DNA of 46,224 bases from an uncultured Oscillospiraceae bacterium (GTDB lineage Bacteria > Bacillota > Clostridia > Oscillospirales > Oscillospiraceae). The notes under the pieces are model-generated. The model was not told the origin of the DNA. It searched no databases and was given only the letters and a program-made list of their open reading frames with translations. The stretch covers positions 1 through 46,224 of the forward strand of contig CAJTQP010000013.1 in assembly GCA_910578575.1 (NCBI GenBank), read 5' to 3'. How positions within the stretch are numbered: the first letter of the stretch is position 1; each line of letters starts with the position of its first letter. This document shows, piece after piece, positions 33,481 to 40,946 of this stretch. The translations under genes were made by a program, and so were the position numbers.

Positions 33481-34566
33481 ATGACGGCACAGGAAAAGAA
33501 CGCCATAGAAGTGATGGGGGAATGGCTCTCCCATCCCCAGGAACTGGGGAAGAAGCCAGCAAAGCTGGAGATGGCGGGAAGCTTTGAACTGGATGAACTG
33601 CGGTATTATATCTTCAAGTTTAAGAAATCCCATTTGGGAGGATGGAAGGTGGCGGTTTGCGGCGGCTATGAGGGGGACGGCGTGGGCCACTGCGGCCATA
33701 TTTTTAGCGAGATGGAGCCCTACGACCCCGCCACCGCCCAGGAAAAATGCGTGGCCATGGTGGAGAAGGTCCGCCAATATTGGATGGACCGGGCCCAGGA
33801 GGAATCGGAGCAGACGCACCCCGGCGGGGACTTTGTGGGCTTCGTGCTGCTGTCTACCCCGGAGTTTGATGAGGCGGCGTTCCGCGCTGCCCTGAAAGCG
33901 GACTGGGGGATCGAGGCCGAGGAGGGGGAGGAAAACCCGCGGGAGGGCGGCACGGCCATCGCCTTTTCCGCAGAGGGCATGATCGCCACCGTTGGTCTGA
34001 TGGAGGCCAGGGTCCCCGACGGGGAGGCGGAGTATTGGGCCAACAGCAACTTTATGACCAGGGAAGAATCCGTGACCGCTGCCCAGAGACATCAGGCCCA
34101 CCTGCTGGTGGGGGTGCTGGGAGGAAAGTCCGCGCCCCTGGAGGCGGGGAAGCTGTTTGTCAAAGTTGCCGCCACCTGCCTAAAGGCCCCCAACGCCCTG
34201 GGCATCTATGACTGCGGCACAGTCTGGCTCCCGGAGCCCTTCATCCAGTCGGCCATGACCATGCAGACGGGGGAAATCCCCCTGACGGCCCTGGTGTTCG
34301 TGGGCCTGTTTCAAAATGAGAACGGGGTCAGCAGCTGGACAAACGGCCTGCGCTCCCTGGGGAAGGAGGAGCTGGAGATCGTCAACAGCCGCCATACCCC
34401 GTCGGAGGTCTATGACCTGATGATGAATATTTCCTCCTACCTGGTGAAGGAGGGGGCCGTGCTGCGGGACGGGGAGACCTTGGGCTATTCCGCCAAACAA
34501 AAACTGCCCATCACACGCTCCAAGGGCGTCTGTGTGGATGGGCAGTCGATGAAAATCGGATTTTGA
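33481..34566 (+). CDS. DUF4261 domain protein
   Basis: A 361-aa cytosolic protein. The C-terminal two thirds (from about residue 115) match the DUF4261 pattern: FVLLSTPEFDEAAFRAALKADWGIE, MIATVGLMEARVPDGEAEYWANSNFMTREE, AQRHQAHLLVGVLG, LFVKVAATCLKAPNALGIYDCGTVWLPEPF. The N-terminal part is an unclassified domain. No signal peptide or membrane helix. TAGGAGGG precedes the ATG. It is close behind the antiporter and probably on the same message. The biochemical role of DUF4261 is unknown; in other genomes such proteins appear near stress and polymorphic-toxin immunity genes, which is only a weak hint here. Confidence 0.75.
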   Translation: MTAQEKNAIEVMGEWLSHPQELGKKPAKLEMAGSFELDELRYYIFKFKKSHLGGWKVAVCGGYEGDGVGHCGHIFSEMEPYDPATAQEKCVAMVEKVRQYWMDRAQEESEQTHPGGDFVGFVLLSTPEFDEAAFRAALKADWGIEAEEGEENPREGGTAIAFSAEGMIATVGLMEARVPDGEAEYWANSNFMTREESVTAAQRHQAHLLVGVLGGKSAPLEAGKLFVKVAATCLKAPNALGIYDCGTVWLPEPFIQSAMTMQTGEIPLTALVFVGLFQNENGVSSWTNGLRSLGKEELEIVNSRHTPSEVYDLMMNISSYLVKEGAVLRDGETLGYSAKQKLPITRSKGVCVDGQSMKIGF

Positions 34567-34584
34567 GTATCATGACAACCTGTA

Positions 34585-34618
34585 CGGGGGCAACTACCTG
34601 GGATGGTAGCTGCCCCCG
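34585..34618. terminator. Hairpin between convergent genes
   Basis: CGGGGGCAACTACC (34585-34598) pairs with GGTAGCTGCCCCCG (34605-34618) with one mismatch. No T-run follows on either side, so termination efficiency is uncertain. Confidence 0.5.
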
Positions 34619-34652
34619 CACAGTTTGAGAAAGGAGATATCTGAAAAAGGCG

Positions 34653-35240
34653 TTATGCCTTGATGTCTACAGAGGCAAAGCCGCCCTCTGGCTGGGACAC
34701 AGCTTGGGCTTCCTCCCGCAGTTGGGACCGGGCTTCCCGGAAGGCCTGGGCATAAACCTGGGCCGCCGCCCCATGAAACTTGGTTTCCGCCTTGGTCTGC
34801 ACCACGGTCCAGCCGCCGCCTAGGCTGTTGTAGCCGGCAATCATTTCCCCCTCCGGGGAGTAGATCTCCGCCGTCTGTCCCTGGACGCTGGCTTGCACCC
34901 GTGCGCTGTGGTCCCCCTGCCGGAACAGGAGGTCCAGAAATTTGTTGCCGTCCTCGATCACGTCCCGGAGGGCGTCTTGCAGGGTGGCCGAGGTCTGGGC
35001 CATGGGGCCGGAGCGGTCAGGGGAGACGTGTTGCGCGATATAGGTGTTCTGCATGTGGATATATGCAGAACTCATGTACTCGCCCTTCTGGGCGTCTTTT
35101 TTTGCATAATCTTCTACCTGACGGACAAAGCGGTCCGTCAGGGCCTCCTTCACCTTTGCGTTGGCGCTTGCTTGGATTTGCGGGGTGTGGCCCCACTTGG
35201 CGGCTTCTGTGTAGCCACTGGGGAATAAAGCAATATTCAT
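34653..35240 (-). CDS. Uncharacterised 195-aa protein
   Basis: A soluble protein of 195 aa with no signal peptide, no membrane helix and no cysteine. It begins MNIALFPSGYTEAAKWGHTPQIQASANAKVKEALTDRF and is rich in Ala, Gln and charged residues. The first half is predicted helical. The middle has QTAEIYSPEGEMIAGYNSLGGGWTVVQTKAE, which looks like a small beta element, and the end is an amphipathic helix. I do not recognise the family. A GTGAGG lies before the ATG. It follows the toxin-antitoxin pair on the same strand with a 46-base gap. Cys-free, helical proteins with this sort of N-terminus are sometimes surface- or flagellum-associated, but nothing here shows that. Confidence 0.6.
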   Translation of the reverse strand: MNIALFPSGYTEAAKWGHTPQIQASANAKVKEALTDRFVRQVEDYAKKDAQKGEYMSSAYIHMQNTYIAQHVSPDRSGPMAQTSATLQDALRDVIEDGNKFLDLLFRQGDHSARVQASVQGQTAEIYSPEGEMIAGYNSLGGGWTVVQTKAETKFHGAAAQVYAQAFREARSQLREEAQAVSQPEGGFASVDIKA

Positions 35241-35286
35241 TATGGAGATACCTCACTTTTGGGATGAACCAATGAAATACCATTTT

Positions 35287-35559
35287 CTAAAATAGGTCAC
35301 TGTGTGATCCGGTTCGGGTGAGATATAAAATCAATTCGTCCCCATTTATTTCGTAGATTAGGAGCCAATCTGGCGTGATATGACACTCGCGGCAACCGGT
35401 ATACATCCCGGAAAGTGGGTGGTCTCGATTCTTTTCTGGTAGGGGTTCGCCTGCTGCCAATTTCTTGACGAGTTCCGTGAGTAGGGACATATCAAATCCC
35501 CGTTTTTTTATCCGCTTTAGGTCTCGCTGAAATTTTGTGGTTGTCCTTATGTTATACAT
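35287..35559 (-). CDS. YafQ/RelE-family mRNA interferase toxin
   Basis: A 90-aa ribosome-dependent RNase toxin of a type II pair. The family pattern is clear: YNIRTTTKFQRDLKRIKKRG, then RECHITPDWLLIYEI and the C-terminal RTGSHSDLF. The histidines and aspartate of ECHITPDW and the last His-Phe pair correspond to the catalytic residues of YafQ. I chose the ATG at 35559 (8-base overlap with the antitoxin); a TTG six bases earlier is also possible. It is co-translated with the antitoxin upstream. Confidence 0.9.
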   Translation of the reverse strand: MYNIRTTTKFQRDLKRIKKRGFDMSLLTELVKKLAAGEPLPEKNRDHPLSGMYTGCRECHITPDWLLIYEINGDELILYLTRTGSHSDLF

Positions 35560-35833
35560 CGGCAAGCAGCTCTTCCATCATTTGGTCCACGTCAGTGTAG
35601 GTTTTGCCAAGAGTGGGGTCGGCCTTCATCTGCTGTACTTCCTGAATTGCAGCGATGGTTTCCTCATTGGGGATATCGCCGCTGATTTCAAAAGGGATTC
35701 TGTATTCGCGTACCGCTTTTTTTGCAAAAACCGTGAAAGCTGTCGTCATTGTCATGCCCATGTCGGTGCAAAATGCCTCAAACTGCTGTTTCAAATCTGC
35801 ATCCATGGGAATATTGACGGTTGTGGTCGACAC
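35552..35833 (-). CDS. RelB/DinJ-family antitoxin
   Basis: A 93-aa antitoxin. The N-terminal ribbon-helix-helix (STTTVNIPMDADLKQQFEAFCTDMGMTMTTAFTVFAKKAVRE) binds operator DNA. The C-terminal part (TIAAIQEVQQMKADPTLGKTYTDVDQMMEELL) wraps the toxin. The GTG at 35833 follows AAAGGAG. The frame continues six codons upstream, but there the ribosome-binding site itself would be translated. The pair likely autoregulates through repeats in its promoter. Confidence 0.9.
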   Translation of the reverse strand: MSTTTVNIPMDADLKQQFEAFCTDMGMTMTTAFTVFAKKAVREYRIPFEISGDIPNEETIAAIQEVQQMKADPTLGKTYTDVDQMMEELLADV

Positions 35834-35849
35834 AGTAACAGCTCCTTTC

Positions 35850-35894
35850 ACCTATTATAGTACCTATTGTATATGATTCTATCTAGCATGTCAA
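35850..35894 (-). promoter_or_regulatory. Promoter and candidate operator of the toxin-antitoxin pair
   Basis: On the minus strand TTGACA (35894-35889) and TACAAT (35871-35866) are spaced by 17 bases. Two direct copies of ACCTATT (35850-35856 and 35862-35868, plus-strand reading), 12 bases apart, overlap the -10 and start region. They are candidate binding sites for the ribbon-helix-helix antitoxin. Confidence 0.72.
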
Positions 35895-35900
35895 CAGAAG

Positions 35901-36668
35901 CTACAACCGCCGAATCAACCCCATCAACGGAACCATCATACAATGGGGGATGAACTTAGCGCCGAAGCGGTGGAGGGTACACACGATCCCCGGCGTGACC
36001 ACCCACAGGTTCAGCCGGCTGGCAGCCAGGGACAGCCGCACCACCGAGGCACTCCGGGAGGCCAGGGGGAAGTGGCGGAACTGGCCTGGGTTTCCCTCCT
36101 GGGCCAGGGGGATGAACTCCGTGTCTTTTACCCAATAGGGGCACACGGCGGTGACGTGGATGCCTTTGGGGAGGCATTCGTAGTGGAGGGTTTTGGTGTA
36201 GCTCTGCAAAAAGGCCTTGGTGGCGGCATAGACGTTCAGCCCTGGCATGGGCTGGAAGGCGGCGGTGGAGCACAACTCCAGCACCCGGCTCCCCCGGCGC
36301 AGGTAGGGCAGACACAGGGTGGTCACTGCCACGGCGGCCTTGCAGTTGAGCTCGATCATGGCATCGTTTTCCTCCGGGGAAAGGCTGCTGGTGGCCCCCA
36401 TCTTCCCGGCTCCTGCGGCGCAGACCAGCACGGCGATCTCCGGCTTCTCCTGGGCCAACAGCTCCCGCAGGCGGAGGATGGAGGCCCGCTGGGTCAGGTC
36501 CAAGGGGATGGCCCGGACAGGGCGAGCGGAGAGTTTCCCCAACTGCTCCAGGCGGTCCTGCCGCCGGGCGATGGCCCAGATTTCCTGAACAGCGGGGTCC
36601 GCGCTGAGCTGCCGGACGTACTCCCGGCCCAGGCCGCTGGAGGCCCCGGTGACAAGGGCGATGCCCAT
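35901..36668 (-). CDS. Short-chain dehydrogenase/reductase
   Basis: A 255-aa Rossmann-fold NAD(P)-dependent oxidoreductase. The cofactor motif is GASSGLG (TGxxxGxG type) at 8-14, CAAGAGK stands for the NAG motif, and the catalytic YxxxK is YAATK, preceded by a Ser in ELCSTAAF. The C-terminus is hydrophobic (IPHCMMVPLMGLIRRL), as in membrane-associated 3-ketosteroid/ketosphinganine-like members. The substrate is unknown. AAGGAGGG precedes the ATG. A GTATA-N8-TATAC inverted repeat (36693-36710) sits in the leader and could be a regulator site. Confidence 0.85.
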   Translation of the reverse strand: MGIALVTGASSGLGREYVRQLSADPAVQEIWAIARRQDRLEQLGKLSARPVRAIPLDLTQRASILRLRELLAQEKPEIAVLVCAAGAGKMGATSSLSPEENDAMIELNCKAAVAVTTLCLPYLRRGSRVLELCSTAAFQPMPGLNVYAATKAFLQSYTKTLHYECLPKGIHVTAVCPYWVKDTEFIPLAQEGNPGQFRHFPLASRSASVVRLSLAASRLNLWVVTPGIVCTLHRFGAKFIPHCMMVPLMGLIRRL

Positions 36669-36748
36669 GGCTGCTCCCTCCTTTGAAGTGAAGTATATTG
36701 GCTAGTATACGCGGATTTTCTGCAAAGTTGCGGGGAGCCTGCCAGGGT

Positions 36749-39346
36749 TCAAGGGGTGGGATCGACCTTGCCGTGCTTGTTCCACTGCTCCACAGCGTTG
36801 TCGATTTGCCGCCCCACCCACTCCACCTCCTGCCAGAGCTCCGCAGCGGAAATGCGCAGGACACCGGAGCGCAGGGCGGAGAGCTGGATGAGCCCGTCGG
36901 AGGTGGCCACCCGGACGGCGTAGTTGCGGCCGATCTCGTTGACCAATTTCTCGATGAACATGTCCCCGGTCTCCCCCTCTTTGGTGTAGACCACGTGGAT
37001 ATGGTGGTGGTCAAAGCGGCTGCCCTGGCCGCCCTTCACCTTGTAGGCGTCAAAGACCAGCACCAGGCGGCAGCCCTTGTAGGCGGCGAAATTGCTGAGC
37101 ATGTCCATGAGCTGGGTGCGGGCGGCGTCCAGGTCCTGGCGGGCCAGGCTGTTCAAAGCGTCCCAGGCGAAAATCATGTTGTAGCCGTCCACGATAAGGT
37201 ATTGTTGTTTGGGCGGGGCAATGGTGCGCTGGGGTTGGGTCTGGGGCTGCTGGCGGAGGAATTGGTACTCCCGGTGCTTCTCCGGGCCAAATTCTCGGAG
37301 GAAGATGGCCTCCAGCTCTTTTTCGTCGATGTCCAGGTTTTTGGTATAGACTCTGGGGACCAAGGGGGCGTCCGGGGGACGCTCTGGCTTGAGGCAGCTC
37401 TCCAGGTGCATGTACTGGGGCACCTGGTCCCACTTTACGTTGAACCCCGCCCCACGGGCGAAGAAGATGGAGTCCGGGGAGTTGTCCAAATCCCGTTCTG
37501 CCTCATAGCCGATCTCCTTCACCACCTGGGCTTCCCGGCGGCAGGGGGCGTAGCCGTGGAGGGAACAGGAGATGCGGCCCCGGCCACGGGTGTAGGCGGC
37601 CACTTCTAGGGGATAGTCCGCCATGGCGGACACCGGAGCGGTGCCGGTGAGGAGGGAGAAATCCTCCCGCTGTTCCGGGGAGGAGAAGGTCCCGCCCATG
37701 TTCTGTAGATCACTGATGGCCCGGCCCAACTGCTCTGTAGGGACTTCCAGACGGAAGGCGTACCAGGGCTCTAAGAGGACGCTTTGGGCCTGCATCAGCC
37801 CCTGGCGCACCGCCCGGTAGGCGGCTTGGCGGAAATCCGCCCCCTCGCTGTGTTTCAAGTGGGCCCGACCGGACATGAGGGTGATGCGCAGGTCCGTGAT
37901 GGGGGAGCCGGTGAGGACCCCCAGGTGGGGCTTTTCCGCCAGGTGGGTGAGGATCAGCCGCTGCCAGCCCCGGTCCAGCAGCTCGTCGGGACAGCGGCTG
38001 TCCAGCACCAGCCCCGCCCCCTGTTCTAGGGGTTCCAGGAGCAGGTGTACCTCGGCGTAGTGCCGCAGGGGTTCGTAGTGCCCCACCCCCTCCACCGGGG
38101 CGGCGATGGTCTCCTTATATAAAATACGGCCGGCGTCCAGCTCTACGTTCACGTCGAAGCGCTGGGCGATGAGGCTTTTGAGTACCTCGATCTGTACCTG
38201 ACCCATGAGCCGGGTGTGGATCTCCCCGGAGCGCTCCTCCCAGAGGATATGGAGCTGAGGGTCCTCCTCCTCCAGCTGCCGGAGCTTGGGCAGGAGGACT
38301 TGGGGGGAGCAGTCGGGGGGGAGGATGAGGCGGTAGGTGAGCACCGGCTCCAGCAGCGGCGGCGGGGCGGGGGACTCCAGGCCGAAGCCCTGGCCTGGGT
38401 AGGTGGCGGAGAGGCCCAGCAGGGCGCAGACCTGTCCCGCCTCTACCACCTCCGTTGTCTGGAATTTCTCCCCGGAGTAGCGGCGAAGCTGGGTGACTTT
38501 TTCCGTCAACGCCTCCCCCTGGAGGGGCAGGTAGGTCACGGCCTCCCGGACTTTCAACTGCCCGCCAGTGAGCTTCAAGAAGGTCATGCGGTTGCCCTGG
38601 GGATCCCGCGCGATCTTATACACCCGCGCCCCAAAGTCAGCGGGGTAGGCGGGGGCCTCGGTGAAGTCCGTGAAGCCCTGGAGGAAGGCGTCGATGCCCT
38701 CCATGCGCAGGGCCGCGCCGAAGAAGCAGGGGAATACCTTGCCCAGGCGGATCAGGCCGGAGACATCCCGCGGGGAGAGCTGGCCGCGGTCCAGATACTT
38801 GTCCAACATCGTCTCGTCCCGCAGGGCCACTGCCTCCGCCCAGGCATCGTCCTGGGTGGTGAAGTCGATGCATCCCTCGTCCAGCCGCTGCCGCAACTCC
38901 TCCATCAGAGCGGCGGAGCCAGGGGAGGGGAGGTCCATTTTTGTGACGAACACAAAGGTGGGGATATGGCTGCGCCGGAGCAGCCGCCACAAGGTTTCCG
39001 TGTGGGCCTGGACGGCATCGGTGGCGGAGATCACCAGGATGGCATAGTCCAGCACTTGCAGGGTCCGCTCCATCTCTGCGGAAAAGTCCACGTGGCCGGG
39101 GGTGTCCAGGAGGGTGACGGACAGCTCCTTCGTCTCAAACTCCGCTTGCTTGGAGAAAATGGTGATGCCCCGGCTGCGTTCCAGGGCGTGGGTGTCCAGA
39201 AAGGAGTCCCGGTGGTCCACCCGGCCCAGGGTCTGGATGGCCCCGGCGGCGTAGAGCAGGGCCTCGGAGAGAGTGGTTTTTCCTGCGTCCACATGGGCCA
39301 ACAGACCCACACAGAGGCGTTTTTTTGTTTGCTTCACTTCGCCCAT
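36749..39346 (-). CDS. Tet(M)/EF-G-like GTPase fused to a YacP/Rae1-like NYN nuclease domain
   Basis: An 865-aa fusion. Residues 1-650 are a translational GTPase of the ribosomal-protection type. G motifs are AHVDAGKTT (17-25), RGIT (59-62), DTPGH (81-85) and TKMD (135-138). EF-G-like domains II-V follow, ending in a Tet(M)-like LLTGTAPVSAMADYPLEVAAYTRGRGRISC segment. After a linker of about 60 residues, 716-848 form a NYN domain close to B. subtilis YacP/Rae1: YLIVDGYNMIFAW (Asp720), LVFDAYKVKGG (Asp766), TKEGETGDMFIEKL (Asp795) and RVATSDGLIQ (Asp817). All expected acidic residues are present. The ATG at 39346 follows GGAAGTG; upstream codons are non-coding. Monocistronic with its own promoter. 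It probably acts on stalled ribosomes; tetracycline protection is less likely. Inference from domains. Confidence 0.9.
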   Translation of the reverse strand: MGEVKQTKKRLCVGLLAHVDAGKTTLSEALLYAAGAIQTLGRVDHRDSFLDTHALERSRGITIFSKQAEFETKELSVTLLDTPGHVDFSAEMERTLQVLDYAILVISATDAVQAHTETLWRLLRRSHIPTFVFVTKMDLPSPGSAALMEELRQRLDEGCIDFTTQDDAWAEAVALRDETMLDKYLDRGQLSPRDVSGLIRLGKVFPCFFGAALRMEGIDAFLQGFTDFTEAPAYPADFGARVYKIARDPQGNRMTFLKLTGGQLKVREAVTYLPLQGEALTEKVTQLRRYSGEKFQTTEVVEAGQVCALLGLSATYPGQGFGLESPAPPPLLEPVLTYRLILPPDCSPQVLLPKLRQLEEEDPQLHILWEERSGEIHTRLMGQVQIEVLKSLIAQRFDVNVELDAGRILYKETIAAPVEGVGHYEPLRHYAEVHLLLEPLEQGAGLVLDSRCPDELLDRGWQRLILTHLAEKPHLGVLTGSPITDLRITLMSGRAHLKHSEGADFRQAAYRAVRQGLMQAQSVLLEPWYAFRLEVPTEQLGRAISDLQNMGGTFSSPEQREDFSLLTGTAPVSAMADYPLEVAAYTRGRGRISCSLHGYAPCRREAQVVKEIGYEAERDLDNSPDSIFFARGAGFNVKWDQVPQYMHLESCLKPERPPDAPLVPRVYTKNLDIDEKELEAIFLREFGPEKHREYQFLRQQPQTQPQRTIAPPKQQYLIVDGYNMIFAWDALNSLARQDLDAARTQLMDMLSNFAAYKGCRLVLVFDAYKVKGGQGSRFDHHHIHVVYTKEGETGDMFIEKLVNEIGRNYAVRVATSDGLIQLSALRSGVLRISAAELWQEVEWVGRQIDNAVEQWNKHGKVDPTP

Positions 39347-39377
39347 GGTATCACTTCCAGCTGGGAAATATAGTTTG

Positions 39378-39406
39378 ATTATACCATAGGTGGGGGGCTG
39401 CGTCGA
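39378..39406 (-). promoter_or_regulatory. Promoter of the GTPase-NYN gene
   Basis: On the minus strand TCGACG (39406-39401) and a perfect TATAAT (39383-39378) are 17 bases apart, about 32 bases before the start codon. There is no room for the leader-peptide attenuator found upstream of many tet(M)-type resistance genes. Confidence 0.6.
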
Positions 39407-39426
39407 GGGGGAAGATAGAAACAGGG

Positions 39427-39462
39427 AAACGCCCCGCTCCATATAAAGGGGAGCGGGGCGTT
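39427..39462 (-). terminator. Terminator after the NhaC-type gene
   Basis: AACGCCCCGCTCC (39428-39440) pairs perfectly with GGAGCGGGGCGTT (39450-39462). Reading on the minus strand the stem is followed by TTTCCCTGTTT. It lies 10 bases beyond the antiporter stop codon. Confidence 0.75.
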
Positions 39463-39471
39463 GTGTTTCTC

Positions 39472-40848
39472 TTACCCCAGAAACGCGAAACCGTAGATGA
39501 GGTAGGCGGCGCAGGTGAGAACACCAGCCACCAGAGCAAAGGGCATCTGGGTTTTCACGTGGTCCATGGGGAGGATATTGGTGGCCTGGGAAATGAGGAT
39601 GGCGTTGTCCGAATAGAAGCACAGCTGGGTGCCGAACACGGAGCCGGAGAAGATGGCGGAGACTGCCACGGCCACGTTGGCGTCCATGCGAAGGGCCAGG
39701 GAGACGATCAGGGGCACCATGATGGCGGACACGCCCCAGGCGTTGGCCAGGGCAAAGGTCATCAGGGTGGACACCAGGAACACCACGAAGGGCAGGAGCT
39801 GACCGGCCATAAGGGGGGCCACCTTTCCGATGATGTAGTCGGACATGCCCAGGTTTTCGCAGGAAGCCTTGAACAGGAAGGCGATCAGCAGCAGGGCCAG
39901 GATGGACAGCATGGTGGAGCAGCCCTCCCAGACGGAGTCCACATACTCCGAGAGGCTCATGAGCTTCCGGGCTATGTACATCACCCCGGTGAACACCAGG
40001 GCCACCACCAGGCCGCTGAGGACGTCCACGTCAAAAATAATGGTGGCGGCCAAGAGGACGATGAGGGGCAGGAGAAAGTCGATGACACCGCCGCTTTTCG
40101 CCTTGCTGTCCCCGCTGCTCTCCTCATCCTCGCCCTCCTCATTGGGCCGGACTTCCATGAAGAGGTTTCCGGTCTCTTCGGCCTGCTTTTGATACTTCTT
40201 GATGGGACCAAAGAGGGGGATCACCCCGGTGATCACTAGGAGCAGCACCAACAGACAGAACATGGGGTAGAACATAAAGGGGATGGACTGCATGTAGTAT
40301 CCCACGGCACTGCTACCCTCCGGGACGATGCCGGTGCTGTCCAGCAAGCTGGCGTAGTAGATGGACCAGGAGGAGAGGGGCACCAGCACCACCATAGGGG
40401 CGGAGGTGGAGCCGATGATATAGGCGGTCATAGAGCGGTGGACCCGGTGGGGGTCGTTGAGCCGCTTGGCGATGGAGCCGGTGGTGAGGATGTTCAGGTA
40501 GTCGTCCACGAACAGCAAAACGCTCAGGGCCCACTCCGCCAGCAGGGAGCGTTTTTTGTTGGTGGCGAATTTGGCCAACAGGCCGGAAAAGCCCATGGCC
40601 GCCTTGGATTTCTCCAAAACGCCCACCATGCCTCCTAGCAGGGCCACCACCAGCAGGACCCAAATGTCGTTGGCGGCGACTTCCTGAAGCTGTTCAATGA
40701 AGGCGGTGAACCAGTCGCCCTTGAAGCCGATTATCAGGGCCAGCAGGGTGGCAAGGAACAGGGACTCAAAGGTGCGCTTGGTGATAAAGGCTGCGATGAT
40801 TAGGACAATGACGGGAATGATGCTGATAATGCCATAGTTTCCATCCAT
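39472..40848 (-). CDS. NhaC-family sodium/proton antiporter-like transporter
   Basis: A 458-aa integral membrane protein with about eleven helices. The family core is visible in VLLFVDDYLNILTTGSIAKRL, IIGSTSAPMVVLVPLSSWSIYYASLL and FALANAWGVSAIMVPLIVSLA. A charged cytosolic loop (NEEGEDEESSGDSKAKS) separates the two halves. The family includes sodium/proton and metabolite/sodium exchangers. It lies between a LuxR regulator and the GTPase-NYN gene and is back to back with the putrescine genes, so import or exchange of an amine or amino acid is an attractive but unproven role. AGGGAGAG precedes the ATG. Confidence 0.85.
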   Translation of the reverse strand: MDGNYGIISIIPVIVLIIAAFITKRTFESLFLATLLALIIGFKGDWFTAFIEQLQEVAANDIWVLLVVALLGGMVGVLEKSKAAMGFSGLLAKFATNKKRSLLAEWALSVLLFVDDYLNILTTGSIAKRLNDPHRVHRSMTAYIIGSTSAPMVVLVPLSSWSIYYASLLDSTGIVPEGSSAVGYYMQSIPFMFYPMFCLLVLLLVITGVIPLFGPIKKYQKQAEETGNLFMEVRPNEEGEDEESSGDSKAKSGGVIDFLLPLIVLLAATIIFDVDVLSGLVVALVFTGVMYIARKLMSLSEYVDSVWEGCSTMLSILALLLIAFLFKASCENLGMSDYIIGKVAPLMAGQLLPFVVFLVSTLMTFALANAWGVSAIMVPLIVSLALRMDANVAVAVSAIFSGSVFGTQLCFYSDNAILISQATNILPMDHVKTQMPFALVAGVLTCAAYLIYGFAFLG

Positions 40849-40898
40849 GGTTTCACTCTCCCTTCCGCCTTCCCCCTACAGGGAGGGAAGGACGCGGA

Positions 40899-40917
40899 GA
40901 ACAGCCCAGGGCTGTTC
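40899..40917. repeat. Palindrome between NhaC-type gene and LuxR regulator
   Basis: GAACAGCCC-A-GGGCTGTTC is a perfect 19-base palindrome in the 98-base gap. It may be a regulator site for the NhaC-type gene or, as a hairpin, part of the end of the regulator transcript. No T-run supports a terminator. Confidence 0.5.
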
Positions 40918-40946
40918 CCATGTTGATTCTCTCTATTTATTTTTAT

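Noticed and set aside
36749..39346. Plain tetracycline-resistance gene of the tet(M)/tet(W) class
   Set aside because: Similarity to Tet(M) is evident, but the protein is some 220 residues longer, carries a complete NYN domain and lacks the attenuator and mobile context of resistance genes.
38216..39373. 385-codon plus-strand frame opposite the GTPase-NYN gene
   Set aside because: It is the mirror of a conserved GTPase domain, low-complexity in composition and without an initiation signal.
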